A stretch of 64,000 nt of DNA from Lichenostomus cassidix (GCA_008360975.2 CM039182.1:55316491-55380490), one strand, 5' to 3'. Shown: positions 12,046-23,533, counted from the first letter of the stretch. The notes: generated from the letters alone by a model not told the origin. A program made the numbers and translations.

Positions 12046-13169
12046 TTCTCCCCACTGAAAGAACTTTCCTGTGGCATTTAAAGCACTTCTGGTTATGACT
12101 TCAGAAGTAGCCGCCACAAACACCTTGAATACTAAAAGTCTTAAACGAAAATTGAATTTTGCTAAAGCATTTGTGTGTATGTGTGAATGTTGTAGGCCTA
12201 CTGAGAGTGTTTGCCTTTCGAATGCTTTAATGTGTAAATGAAGCCTGATTGATGAGAGTGTGATTTTGATTTCTTGAGAGTTTTGATGTGTGAATGAAAA
12301 CCTGTGAGTGAAGTTATACTGAATAGTTTAAATTACCTGTTAAGTATCTTTAGTTAAGCATAGATTCTGTTAAAGTTAAGTAATAGTGAATTTAAATTCT
12401 ATTAAGTTGTAAGTTCTGTTAAAGTTAAAATTCTGTTAAGTAATATTAAGTGATGTTAATTTTAAATTCTGTTAAGTTTTAAATCTTGTTAGAGTTAAGT
12501 TGTTAAAGTGATATCAATTTTAAATTCCATTATAGTTAAGTCCAATGTGTTAGTTTAAAATAAGATTTATTAAGTTTTATTCATTTTTAGTGATATTAAT
12601 TTTAAGTTTTAAATTTGTTAGTTTATATTATTATTCACAAAAGCTTTGCAGTTTTATCCTTCTTAGTTAAAGTCAAATAGTAATATCTGCTGTTTTCAAA
12701 TATTTCATCTCACCTTATATAGTTATCTACAAAAATAGTAACATGTTAAGATACTCTCCTTATTGATATTAATCAAAGCTTGTTTATAAGATGTTCTAAG
12801 AAAACCCTTCCACTTAGCACCTGAGCTCTGGCCAAGCTTTGGTTCTAACTGGCTGGGAAACATGCCATGAGTCCCAAAGTATTTTGCACCAAAATGTGAT
12901 CAAATAATTTTCATTTACCAAATTGAATTTATAAAAGCTAAACCTTCTTCCAAGTAAACTTAGAGTCCTTGTCCGGAAAAGGTTCTCTAAGCTTTACCTG
13001 TGAAGTGAATGTTTTCAGCAATGACAATTTCTAGACCATGGCAACATATCTAACTAGTAAAATTTCCTTAGGTAAACTTATAACGATTCTAATAATAAGA
13101 ATTACTTATAGCAAAGCAAATTAATCTGATAATAGACAACATCTGTTCTCACAAGCGAAACGGGGGAAT
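12046..13169 (+). other. internal region of truncated ERV; degenerate GTTAAG-rich repeat and polypurine tract
   Basis: 12340-12610 is built from many imperfect units related to TTCTGTTAAAGTTAAG, spaced irregularly at about 15-35 bp. No coding frame. The stretch ends with GAAACGGGGGAAT at 13157-13169, directly before the TG of LTR B, which has the form of a retroviral polypurine tract. This suggests 13170-13530 is a 3' LTR and this region is the non-coding 3' interior of the same element. Confidence 0.45.
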
Positions 13170-13530
13170 TGTTGGAAAACGCAGTTTTCCAGCAAAACTC
13201 ATGCTAACTGAGCAGGGCTGAGCAAGGCTTCAGTATTCCCAGGCCTCAGTAAAATTCCAACAAGCTGCAGTGGTTTGTTTGCCTGAGAATGTTCTGTGGG
13301 AAGAATGCCATGAGAAAGATTAGGAGTCAGGAGTGTTATGAGGAAAGAACAAGGGAGTTAGCAGGAGGATCCCGGAATGTGTGAGAACAGCTGCAGGTGT
13401 GTGTGTGTATCTATAATTAGAAATGTCTGTAACAGTATATAAGTCTCTCGTTTGGTGAAATAAAATGGAGCTTACTTTATATCTCATATTGAGAGTGCCG
13501 TGAGTTTCCCTCTCGCCGCATCTCGTTACA
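13170..13530 (+). mobile_element. LTR B (3' LTR of truncated ERV, or solo)
   Basis: 361 bp, from TGTTGGAAAACG to ATCTCGTTACA, so TG...CA ends. It has a TATA-like GTATATAAG at 13434 and AATAAA at 13460, about 26 bp apart, in the usual LTR order. The preceding G-run looks like a polypurine tract. No matching target duplication was found at the two sides, as expected for the 3' end of a truncated provirus. Its 3' edge abuts the inverted LTR A. Confidence 0.75.
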
Positions 13531-14399
13531 CCCCCACCCTCTTAAGAAGCAGTCTCTGCACTCACCCCCCTCCCCGCCTTCCCTCTTTCCAAACCAGCAA
13601 CACAGACAGGGGGCAGGTTGAGGGGTCCTCTGGTCAGTCCAATCAGGAAAAGGGGTTCTCTACTTAGCCAGGGGTCCTTCCCACGAGAGACAGTCCTCTG
13701 GGAACTTCTTTGGCATGGGTCCAATCTCATGAGCAACATCCCGCCCGAATTCTGCTGCAACATGAGTTCTTTTGTCCATAAGGTGCTGTGCAGACTCTCC
13801 TGAGCTGAGGCCAGGCTGCTTCCATGCCAGGAGCAGGCCTTTCTCTCCCAGTCAAGGCCTTTTGCAGTTTTAACTCTTAGATGAGACTCCCACTGGTTCA
13901 CAGTCTTTTCCAGGCATCCACCTGCTCCTCTGGAGTGAGCTGGGGGTGGATTTCTGCATCCTTATGGACTCCATGGGCTGTAGGAGAAACTTCTTGCTCC
14001 CCCCATAGCTTCCACCACGGCTAGCAGAAAGTTTCGGCTCCGGTGCTGGAAGCACTGGAGCACCTCTTTCTCCCCCCTTCTTCACTGACCTTGGCAATCT
14101 CCATGCTGTTCTCCCTCACATATTTTCACCTCCACCTCCTCCTCCTCCAACTACAAAGTGAAAGAAGTGCGTGCCTGCTTTGTTTTGAATTTTTCTTAAA
14201 TATGTTTTCACAGAGGTGTAACCAGCACCTCCAATTGGCCCAAACTTGGCCGGCAGCATGTCCATCACCTTCAGAGCCATCAGAGATTGGCTCTGCTGGA
14301 CTTGATGTAAAAACTTCCAGAACTTGCACTCAGGACACACAGGAGCCATCTTTGTGCCACACCCCACCCCTCAGACACCTCCCCAGGCCTACTACAACA
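13531..14399 (-). mobile_element. LTR A, copy 2 (inverted, cut by LTR B)
   Basis: On the minus strand this begins TGTTGTAGTAGG at 14399 and follows LTR A copy 1 (460-1260) closely over most of its length, then stops at the junction with LTR B, so the last part (R-U5) is missing. Long open frames on both strands here (for example 13542-13901 and 14043-14519) are by-products of LTR sequence, not genes. Confidence 0.75.
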
Positions 14400-15641
14400 G
14401 CTTCTGAGGGGTCCAAATTTCTCCTAGATGTTAAAAACACTTCACTGATGTTTTGGGCCAATCAAAACCACCACAGAGAGCAAGAGAGCAACAGAGAAAG
14501 AGAGAAAGAAAGATTATAAATTGTGTTAATTGGTCCAAATGTTTGCATGAATTTGGACCGGATTCTGTCAAATTTCCCCTTGTTATTATTTGCCTAGGAG
14601 TCATTCATAGATTTCAAGTGAGTTATGGTTCCACACAGATTTTTGTTCAGAATTGTAAACTTTAACTAAAACAAAGAAAAATCTTGAAAGCCATATAAAA
14701 GTGGATTAAACTGTACAGGAATTGCCTGTGAATGCCTTTTTAATGATTCTAATTTAAAGAACTCAAAGCAAAGTTTCAGCAAAAGACTTGTATCTCTACT
14801 CATCACACTCTCTAACTGCCAAGAGTAAGAAAGGTGCTATCCCATTTTCTCACTGGGAATGAAATATATAATGTGATAGTCTTGATTTAATAACAGGGCG
14901 AGGAATTTAGGGTACTAAGGACATGCACAAGGGATCAGGACAATATATCTGTTCCAGAACCGGCATCCCTTCCTCCCAAGTACCTTTCAAGCACAGATCA
15001 CTGGTTGGAAGAATAGGCTAGGTGGCCTCCAGCCCATTTTCAGTTATTTGCCTGAAAACTCAGCTGCTCCTTCCCGTTATGAAACACTCATTAGAGTCAC
15101 TTCACATCAGAAAAGCCTGGAAGTCTGCATAATCACAAAAATGCCATGCTGGGTATAACCACATGGGGGAGGGGAGAAGGTCATAGCATATGACCTTTGA
15201 GATGTCTACCACTCTGTTAAGCTACTGATCAAGTTCAGCTGTGTTTAAAAGGTTAATGGTTTATACATACAGAAATTTCCTTAGGAAAAGGAGAGTCCAT
15301 TGTCCTTAGTAAACCAGGCTAAAAATTATATCATCAGGAATTGCAAGGCATACCAGTTTGGTATTAGTATGTAGAGGCTATTAATCTCTCATGGTGGAGA
15401 TACCTAAGTTTTATTAAACACTTCCTTACCAGGATAATTCATGTATTTTCCAAGGCACAACTTCCCTCCCATATGTAGTTTCTTCTATAAATCTGAAGGG
15501 GAGACTGAGATGGCAAATTCAGTAAGCCAGGCAACTAACAGTCCCTGGAACAGTCCTGTATGCATGAATGGCATGCAGACATTTGAGACTCACATGTTTG
15601 TACAGGCATACAATGTTTGGCTTTAAAAATATATCCACCCT
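14400..15641. other. no recognised feature
   Basis: Unique AT-rich sequence; only short frames without motifs. Confidence 0.6.
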
Positions 15642-16241
15642 TGTAAGAATTGACTCCGTGGGGTTTAGCTATGGGGGTAAAAATAGAGACGAGAGATCTT
15701 CAAAGCACGAGGGTTTATTGCGAAATAGAGTGGGGGTGAGAGGCCTGCTGAGTCGCAAGACGCGACTCCAAGCAGGCCAGCAGAAAGGGAGAGAGAGAGA
15801 GAGAAAAAGAGAGCGATTTGCTGTTTACAATACAATAAATTGTCTTCTCTGTTGAATATTCAACTCTTCTTTAACCAATCTAAGACAAACTACAAGTCCT
15901 ACAGCATTTACATACAGCCTATAAGAATCGTCCCATTACCATATGGGGTCATGTTTCAAACCTTAAAAAAACCTGCCTTTTGGGATTTCTACCAGGCAGG
16001 TAGGGTCTGCTCTGACCCTTGGACCTGCCTGGGCAGAGGGCATTGTTCTATCAAGAGGGGGGATTACCTGCCTTGGCCATACCATTGTTCTCTTAGTTAC
16101 TCTACAACTCAAATCTTGTTTTCATTTCAATCTCGCTCATATTTTCCATATTCTCAGCATCTTTTGCAAGGTCATCATATCTGTAAGGCCTTCCTATTTC
16201 ATCTTCCCCAACACACCCTCTCTGGGTGTCAGGCCCCAACA
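15642..16241 (-). mobile_element. LTR G, copy 1
   Basis: About 600 bp whose + strand starts TGTAAGAATTGAC and ends GGCCCCAACA. The same sequence recurs at 63509-64000. On the minus strand AATAAA (15714-15719) follows a perfect stem-loop (15742-15778), which sets the orientation as minus. A (GA)n run lies at 15785-15815. No target duplication was confirmed, so the outer edges may be off by some bases. Confidence 0.75.
15742..15778 (-). promoter_or_regulatory. conserved stem-loop upstream of LTR G poly(A) signal
   Basis: Arms GGCCTGCT (15742-15749) and AGCAGGCC (15771-15778) pair over 8 bp; inside them GAGTCGC (15750-15756) and GCGACTC (15762-15768) pair over 7 bp. The loop is 5 nt, with a 2-nt bulge CA on one side. 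It lies 22 nt before the minus-strand AATAAA. The copy at 63622-63658 is identical. The position suggests a structured R-region RNA element; its function is an inference. Confidence 0.7.
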
Positions 16242-17283
16242 TAGTCCATCCATGTCAAGAACAGTAGTTGATCTGATGATGATAATACCAGAACAGGGAT
16301 TCTTGTACAGCTACAAAATAAATGCTCAGAGTTCATTATGGTACAAGATTCAGTTGATATACATCAGGCAGAGAAGTGTGGTCAAGGACAGTCATTGGTC
16401 AGTCCTCAAAATAGAACCTTCTGTACGTCAGCTCAAACAGCTGTTTCCATTTCAGAAATTGATTTGTTCCCTGATATTCAGAGGCACAGTTCTGTTTGAA
16501 CACTCACAAGCCACTCTCTTGCCTTATCATCAATAATAAATCTATCCTATGAAGTACAAGGAGACTGTAAAAAAAAGAAAAAAAGAAAAGAAAAAAAGAG
16601 AGACTGCATCCATTCCTCTTCCAACTGCCTGAAAAGGCACCTTCTTTCTGGACCCCATGTGGATAATGCAGTTTTGAACAGTATTTAGCCTCTTATCATT
16701 CCCCTTCAGACTTGTCAGTCTTGAAGGAATGGGCACATAACTCTCACAAAGCATAACATGAACCTAGAAAGGAAACATTATTAAAAGGAAAAGAGAGAGA
16801 AACAATGTTTTAATGATAAATGAGACCTGGATCTGTTGTAGATCAGTTTAAAATACAATGAGAAAGTGTATTTCACATGTTCAGCCTCGGGCAGTGATTT
16901 TTTTAATTATTTTAACAGGTTAGGGAAAGTGAAACTCATGTCTTTTATTTGTGTGTGTGTTGGGGTTTTTTTTTAAATCCAAATAAAAGATGCAGTAAAC
17001 AGATATTGAGACCCAGCAGGGAGGGTGGGTAGGCTTTATTCTACCCATCACTTAGCCTTAAATACCTGTTCTTTGCATACTCACAGCTGTCCTGCACAAC
17101 ATGACATCCCTCTCAAATTTTCAGATCCCATATACTTGTTTAAGTAGTCACAGCCAAGCTTTGATGCTCAGAGATGGTTACAATGTGAGAGGCAGTAAAG
17201 CAGGAATCCTGCAGGTCCCTCTCCACCAGGTGACTGGAGATAGGCGCTTGCTATGACTCACACAAGACAGTGAAGTAAAAGGC
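16242..17283. other. unique sequence with A-rich run
   Basis: No gene seen. An A-rich stretch lies at 16566-16600 and short T runs near 16960. Frames in this stretch are short and without motifs. Confidence 0.55.
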
Positions 17284-17866
17284 TGTCTTGGATTGATGAT
17301 ATGATAATCCTTTATCCCCTATCGTTGGTTTATATGCCCAAGAAAGAAAAAAATGTGTGGTCCTGTCTCTTTAACTGCACCCAGCCACAGAGAGAAAGGC
17401 GGGTTGTTTTGAAAACATTTTCTCCAAGCCTTGCTCCGGGGGAGGATTCGTCGCCCGGCAGAGACTGCGTGCTGGACGGGGGTCGGAGTGAGCTCTGTTC
17501 CCGTTTTTTCCATTCTTCTTCTTTCTCCTCGTTTGGACCCCTTCTCTTCGATCTGCTTTGCCACCCGGAGACCCAGGAGGGCCAGAGGACAGCAGAGCTC
17601 TCCAGGGAGCTCCACCCGGCCCCGGGTGGGGGGCGAGGAGGAGAGGGACTGCGTCTGAGAAAAGGACTTTTTAATCAGGTTGAATAACTGCCTTTCACCT
17701 TGTTTTTTTCCCCTTCCCCTGTGCCTTGTAGGGCACTCTGCGTGGTTTTGTTAAATAAATAGTTTTTTCTTCACTTCCATCTAAGAGGTTCTGTTGGGGG
17801 TGGGGGAGGGGGTGTCGGGGCCCTTCGCTCTCGGAGGAGAGAGAGTCTTATCATTAACCCGGGACA
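17284..17866 (+). mobile_element. LTR H, copy 1 (solo LTR with perfect target duplication)
   Basis: 583 bp with TGTCTTGGATTG start and CCGGGACA end, flanked by a perfect 5-bp duplication AAGGC at 17279-17283 and 17867-17871. GC-rich core, with AAATAAATAG at 17752 as poly(A) signal. Its start and its poly(A) region resemble the LTR at 56805-57659 (shared TGTCTTG start, TTTATGCCC-like motif, GTTAAATAAA). No internal viral sequence flanks it. Overlapping frames at 17301-17687 are not genes. Confidence 0.9.
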
Positions 17867-17905
17867 AAGGCTCATAGCTGTTACTCCCATTGACATTACC
17901 TCAAA

Positions 17906-18862
17906 ACCATAGAATTATAAAATAGTGTGAGTTGGAAGGGACTTTTTAAAGGTCATCTAGTACAGCCCCAGGAATATCTTCAACTAAATCAGGTTGCTCA
18001 GAACCCAGGCAAACCTGACCTTAAATGTTTCTAGGGATGACACGTCTGTCATCTTTCTGAACAACCTGTTCCAGTGTTTCACCATTTGCGCAGTAAAAAA
18101 AATTTTCTTCCTTCTAGCTAATCTAAATTGACTCTAATTTAGTTAAAAACAGTTTACTCCTCACCCTATAGCAAGAAACCCTACTGAAAAGTGTGTACCT
18201 ATCTTTCTTATAAGCTACCTGGAAGTACTGTAAGGTCATGACAAAGTTTCTTTGGAGCCTTCTTTTGTCCCAGCTGAACAGCTTCAACTCTTTCAGTCTT
18301 TCCTCATAAGAGAGGTATTCCACCCCTCTGATCATTTTTTATGTCCTCCTCTGGACCTGCTCCAACAGGTCCATTCTTTTATGTGCTTGAGAACTCTAGA
18401 ATTGGACACAATACTGCAGGTAGGGTCTCATGCGAGTGGAGTAGGGGAGCAGAATCATCTCCCTCAACCTTTTGGCCATGGTCTTTTGATTCAGACCAGG
18501 ACACAGCTTTCCAGGCTGTGAGCACACTCTTTTGGCTCGTGTCTAGCCTCTTATCCACCAGAACTTACCCAAGTCCTTCTTTGCAAGGCTGCTCTCAATT
18601 TCTTCTTTCTCCAGCCTCTATGGTACTAGGAGTTGCCCTGAGCCAGGTGCAGAACCTGGCATTTGAGCTTGTTGAACCTCTTGAGGTTCCCATGGGCCCA
18701 CTTCTCAAGCTTGTCCAGGTGCCTCTGATACTTTAGATGTGCCAAACACTTGACCTGATGTCACCTGCAAATTTGCTGAGGGTGCACTCAATCCCTTTGT
18801 CTACATCCCTGATAAAGACATTTTATAACACTGGCCCCAGTACGGATCCAGGTTCTGAAACA
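17906..18862 (-). mobile_element. CR1 LINE, 3' end, minus strand
   Basis: Begins on the + strand with the inverted CR1 3' terminus (CATAGAATTATAAAATAG at 17910) and GTTGGAAGGGAC, then runs through the typical 3' UTR and RT C-terminal region (inverted TCCTCATAAGAGAGG near 18301, CTCCAACAGGTCCA near 18360). Truncated and full of stops. Confidence 0.9.
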
Positions 18863-19968
18863 CTTGTCCTGAATCATTTAAATGTGAATATTAAAGAATG
18901 AAAATCCACTATGAAATTACAGGGCTATTTATATAGACTGGCATAAACTCACTTTATGGTATTGTGCTTTTAAATGTCAAGCAATATGAATAAATATCTG
19001 AAATTACTGACTAATATAAAAACTCAATCCAGTACCTTCAGAATACTGATTTTATGAAAACTGAAGTAAGTTTGACAGACTTAGGTATAATCAAAATCAC
19101 TGTAATCAGAGAAATTTGTCCAAATCAAGGAACATTTTTTTCAACACATGTATGTTTAATACAAAAGAAAAGTAGAGCACCGTTTTCCAACAACCAAAAA
19201 AATAAGCTGAAAAAGCATTTTTTAAAATTATTTTGAAAACAGTTTGAAAAATTCTCTCACTCACTTTGCTTTTTCTGGGCACACCACTTTTCAGGTTTCA
19301 GACAATGATCCATTGTATGGCCTATGGCTTCACTATTTTACCTCACTTTGAGAGAATAATTTTCAGAAAACATGTTTCCAAGAAACATACGGCAACTGTA
19401 CATCAAAAGCATTAAATAAAAGAGTGGAAAACACAAGAAATATATACATCACACTTTAAATAAAATAGATACATCACTCTACAACAGCAGAAATCCCTTT
19501 TGCAAGCCCTGGTTAGCTCTTCCCCTTCGTATATTAATGCTGGACAGTTCTCCATAAATTACTTCAAAGAAAAGCTCCAACTCACCCTTGCATCAATGAA
19601 GCACATCATCTGATCTAAAATGCAATTATTCATCATTAAATCACTTTCATTGTTTCATTTAAACAATACCAACCTTCAAATGAAACAATACCAACCTTCA
19701 AAGACATCTTCATATAATGAGCTGTCTTTGCTGATTATTTTGACTAGTTACAGACTTTCTGCCTAGCAAATAATCTTTCAGGGAGGCTAAAGAAGTCTGA
19801 GAAATGAAAGACAAGTCCAGCATTTATGGATTTCTTTTTACACCCTTGTTCAGTACAAAGATATGCAGCATTGCAGAATCTTTCAGTATCCATTTCTGCC
19901 ACCAAACACACACTGCAGGTTTAATCTTAAAAATATATCCTCTCAAAGATAAATGAAGTAAACTCATA
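18863..19968. other. unique AT-rich sequence with a 22-bp tandem duplication
   Basis: No repeat family recognised. A 22-bp unit (AAACAATACCAACCTTCAAA plus 2 bases) occurs twice in tandem at 19661-19702. If the exon at 19969-20150 is real, this stretch would hold its 3' UTR; no minus-strand AATAAA was noticed close to the stop. Confidence 0.5.
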
Positions 19969-20150
19969 TCAATCAGACCTGAAAGATGTTTTCACCAATG
20001 CCTCAGGACTGTCCACTGGCGGTAGTTCATCTGCTAAGATTTCTTCAGGAGGTCTAAGGTCATTGATAATGGTCAGCTTTGGCCATTCCTTGAGGTTGCC
20101 TGTCAGCCCACTGATGATGGTGTTCCACAAGCAGTTTTGTGACTTAGACA
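19969..20150 (-). CDS. candidate terminal coding exon of an unidentified host gene
   Basis: The minus strand has a strong splice acceptor, a long pyrimidine tract ending CTCTGTTTTTCAG just above 20150, followed by 59 open codons and a TGA at 19969-19971. The peptide starts SKSQNCLWNTIISG and ends SPEALVKTSFRSD, with balanced composition, a proline-acidic segment (LRPPEEILADELPP) and no low complexity. The exon would enter in phase with two bases (TG) completing a codon. I do not recognise the protein family. The reading frame also runs upstream of the acceptor without a stop to an ATG at 20214, so a short intron-less frame is the alternative. No upstream exon could be proven; weak candidates lie near 20550-20582 and 21030-21150 on the same strand. 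Confidence 0.4.
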
Positions 20151-22183
20151 CTGAAAAACAGAGTGAGAAGGAAAACACATCCATAGACTTATTGTCCAGT
20201 GTGGTGTTTTTCAAGGATACATACAGACTCTACAATGCTATGGCGAAGACTTTTATTGCACTGTGATAATTGCTTATATTAGACAACACAAACAGGAAAT
20301 GACTGCACTACAAAGTTCTCTAACTATCATGTTTCACAACATTACTTTTTATGGAAACAGGTAAACAATACTTATTAAGGTAACAAACATTGCTCTTTAC
20401 CTTTGACAGGTCTAGCAGTTTACAGGTCCACAATGCACTCTTTTTATCACTCCTGTAACTAGGATGTTTTTACTGGTCCCAGGGCTTTTTCTGGACCAGA
20501 GACAAAAAGTCACTTTGGCTTTCAAAGTCTGTTGCTCTGCTACCTACATTCTGTAACTCCACAGTCCAGCGTGTCAAAATTCTGAAAAACCAAGGCAGTC
20601 TGATATCATTTTACATTTGCATGACCATAGTTGGGGATTAAGCCTGAAAACATGAAAAAAAGTTCAAAGTGGAAATAAGCACAAACATTAGGGTCATTCC
20701 AAATGCAAAACTGTAATGCATCCCATAAATATATTTTATTACAGAACAAGAAGCTTTCACACCTCAATAAAAAACATGCTTTCCACATCACACCTAGGTT
20801 TAGCTTAGCATGTTTTGATGTGGCTCTTTAGCCAAAGAATTGGCTAAAAAACAAAATACCAAATCAATACAATATTCATCACTGACATTCTTAGACTACA
20901 GATAATAGTGGTTAAATTACAGATAAAAGAGATCACTGCAGGACTAGTATCAGAACATATATTTGTTTTCTGTCAAAACTTCAGCTTTTTACAGTAGATA
21001 TTCAAATGCCAAAACATTTCTATGGATTGTGTTTTTACATTTTTTTAGAAGTGTCATCAAGTGATTCTTGCATGGCATTCAGAGAATCCATCCTTATTTG
21101 TAAGTCTAGTTCCACTGACAAAGTACAAATAGCATCCCTCAGTCAGATATCCTCCCTGCCTCTGAAAAAAAGAGTATATGACTTAAATTTTGTTAAGTGT
21201 CTCTTTCACATTTTCAAATATTACTAAAGTGTTTCTGAATAAATTAGGCACTTCTGAAAATCCCAGCAATGCTACCATACTGAACACCTCTGTCATACTC
21301 TTGTTTTCAGGTATTGCAGAATGATACATGACTGAGCTAGCAGACATAAATAAAAACAACTAAGTACTGAAATTATTATTAGTTTATTAAATTAGCTGAT
21401 TATTATTTCAAACTTCCCACAACAGAGGTGAAGCAAGCATTAATCTTACCATATTCCAAACTAGAAATACAAACCATTCCTGCTAGTAGTTGTTCTCCAA
21501 GGGCTTTGTAGAAATATGCAAAATTTTTTTTTAAATTGGAAAATGGGATATCTCTGAAGTCAGCAACTGATTTTAATTATGGATTATGCAGGTATAATTT
21601 TGTAATATTTTACCTGCTATTTATCAGTTTTCTAGTGGACATAATACATGGATTAAGGGTAACTTTTTGATTTGATATACAATAAGTACACAAGAGGAAA
21701 CCAACCAGAAGAGCTGTTATCCCATGCCTCATGAGAATAAATCACAAAAAACTATCCTGTCAGAATCAGCAATATGTCCTGCTGTGGACAAGAGCCAGCA
21801 GCTTTTTTTTTCTAGTTGTCTTAAATATCTTATTTTCACACAGACTAAGTGGTTCAAAGACAGAAGATCAGCTATAATCCTCATCTACTTTCTCCATTCC
21901 ATAATTATTTTCAGACTGTTTCCCAGGTAATCAGGAAAACTCCATATTCCTCTTTGCTCTCAAATATCAGCAGCTACCTAATGTGCAAGAACTGTATTTG
22001 CCCAGAGGTACAGGTAGCCTTGACATTCTGTGCCAAGGTCTGTGCTGCAATAACTATAAATATTACTTCTCACACCACGTAGTCCAAAGACTATGCAACA
22101 ACAGCAGATACAAATGCAACATCAATACATTTTTACTATTCAAGGACTTGTAATGTTATGGCTGCTTCTGTTCTTTAGACAAC
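20151..22183. other. unique AT-rich sequence, possible introns
   Basis: No repeat recognised. On the minus strand two spots have acceptor-like tracts followed by short open stretches: TTGGTTTTTCAG before 20582 and a T-rich tract ending CAG near 21164. Neither gives a frame that joins the 19969-20150 exon in a convincing phase. Confidence 0.4.
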
Positions 22184-22750
22184 TGTTAAAAGGAACTTTT
22201 CTGACTAACCATCCAGGAGCCACTCACACTCCAACCACCCAAGAATTTCGTTATTGGGATTGAAGCCCCTTTGCAGAGGACAGCTCTGGCAAATTGACAG
22301 TGACCTACTTGACTTACTACGAACATCACAATGACACAGTCAGACAAAATTTCCCTTACCAGTTTGTCCTCAAGTTTCCCATAGCACATCTGGCTCCCAT
22401 GGTGTTCAACATTATGACAGCTGAAGCCAAGTGCATCCAGGGAAGTATCCCATAAAAGAAATCCTTGGGCTTTCATACCATTACATTCTATGCACCCATT
22501 TCAATGCTGATATTTGTTTTGAGGTCTTGTCCTCCTTCATTGGCTCCTACAAGAGTCTCTGGGTGACCAACTACTCTGACCGTCCTCCCTTCACCGGACT
22601 ATGGTCCAGATCCCCGTGCCCTTTTTTATACAAATAATCTGCACCATGTCATGTCTTGTTGCTTGAGACTCTCACTATTTCCCTACAGCCACGGCACAAG
22701 CTGTAACTTGCACACCTGCAAGTTATCTGCATTAGATATAGTCCTCAACA
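22184..22750 (-). mobile_element. LTR D, copy 1
   Basis: About 567 bp; minus strand starts TGTTGAGGACTATATC and ends TTTTAACA. The same family occurs at 38418-38989 and 46864-48096, sharing CTGACCATCCAG, CAGTCAGACAAAATT-like, CTTGTTGCCTGGAGCTCCC-like and TAGATATAGTCCTCAACA blocks in the same order. TG...CA ends and size point to an LTR. No target duplication was confirmed. Confidence 0.6.
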
Positions 22751-23060
22751 GCCTTCACTTTCTTTTAATCAAGCATACCTGCTAATACATTAAAGGGCAA
22801 AAGTAAAAACTTCCAAGACATTCAAAAATATTCCAAAACTTCCAAACCACTACCCTTACATACCACATTATCACAAGTAACAAACAAAGCAGAATTAAGG
22901 CTACGATGATTGTCTTAGGGCAGAGTAAAAGATGATTGATTCTTGGGCACAAGTGCTTAAATAATTACCAATACAGAAAAGGATCCTCAGAAGTCAGTTA
23001 TTGCACAACTGGTTGATTTTCCACTGCATGTTTGATGTCAGAATGTTGTATCCAATTTTC
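22751..23060. other. no recognised feature
   Basis: Short unique stretch between LTR D and the provirus. Confidence 0.6.
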
Positions 23061-23065
23061 CTAAC
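23061..23065. repeat. provirus target-site duplication, left copy
   Basis: CTAAC directly before the TG of the 5' LTR, matching CTAAC at 29956-29960 directly after the CA of the 3' LTR. A 5-bp duplication is made by the integrase at insertion. Confidence 0.9.
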
Positions 23066-23533
23066 TGTCCTAGGTAGCAATATAGATGTATTTAAGTATT
23101 CTATTACCACCAGCTGTGGGCCATTAGCTGCTATCACCTGCTAATGACCCACCCCCGGATGACAGGCAATGGGCCATCAGGGACCCACCGTGTGACTCAT
23201 GGACTTATCTCATCCCATTGTGGGATGCTCTGCCCAGGAGGGAGGAGCCAGGTGCTCCCACCTGGATATAACCTGGCCTTGGAACTGCCTGAGCTAGCCC
23301 TGTCTACTGGGTTCCCAGAGGACAAGAGCTACCACTAGATCTTCAGCTAGAGACTAGACCTTCACAGGATCACCGCTTCAACTGGACTACTTCAGTTAGA
23401 CTGCTACTACCACCCTAACAGGGTGTTAGGTTGTATCTGACTTTGTCAGTGCTTTTTCCTTGTATTATTTCACTTATTTTTACTTTCAGTCTTGACTTGT
23501 GATCTATCACTGGTTTGTTTTCAAACCAACACA
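23066..23533 (+). repeat. provirus 5' LTR
   Basis: 468 bp, TGTCCTAGGTAGC to ACCAACACA. TATAA at 23277-23281 and a perfect hairpin (CACCCT-AAC-AGGGTG, 23411-23425) near the presumed R region. By eye about seven base substitutions separate it from the 3' LTR, apart from one 56-57-bp unit found twice there and once here. Confidence 0.93.

Noticed and set aside
13542..14519. Frames of 119 and 158 codons
   Set aside because: They fall in the inverted LTR A and its edge; the corresponding frames in LTR A copy 1 are not maintained.
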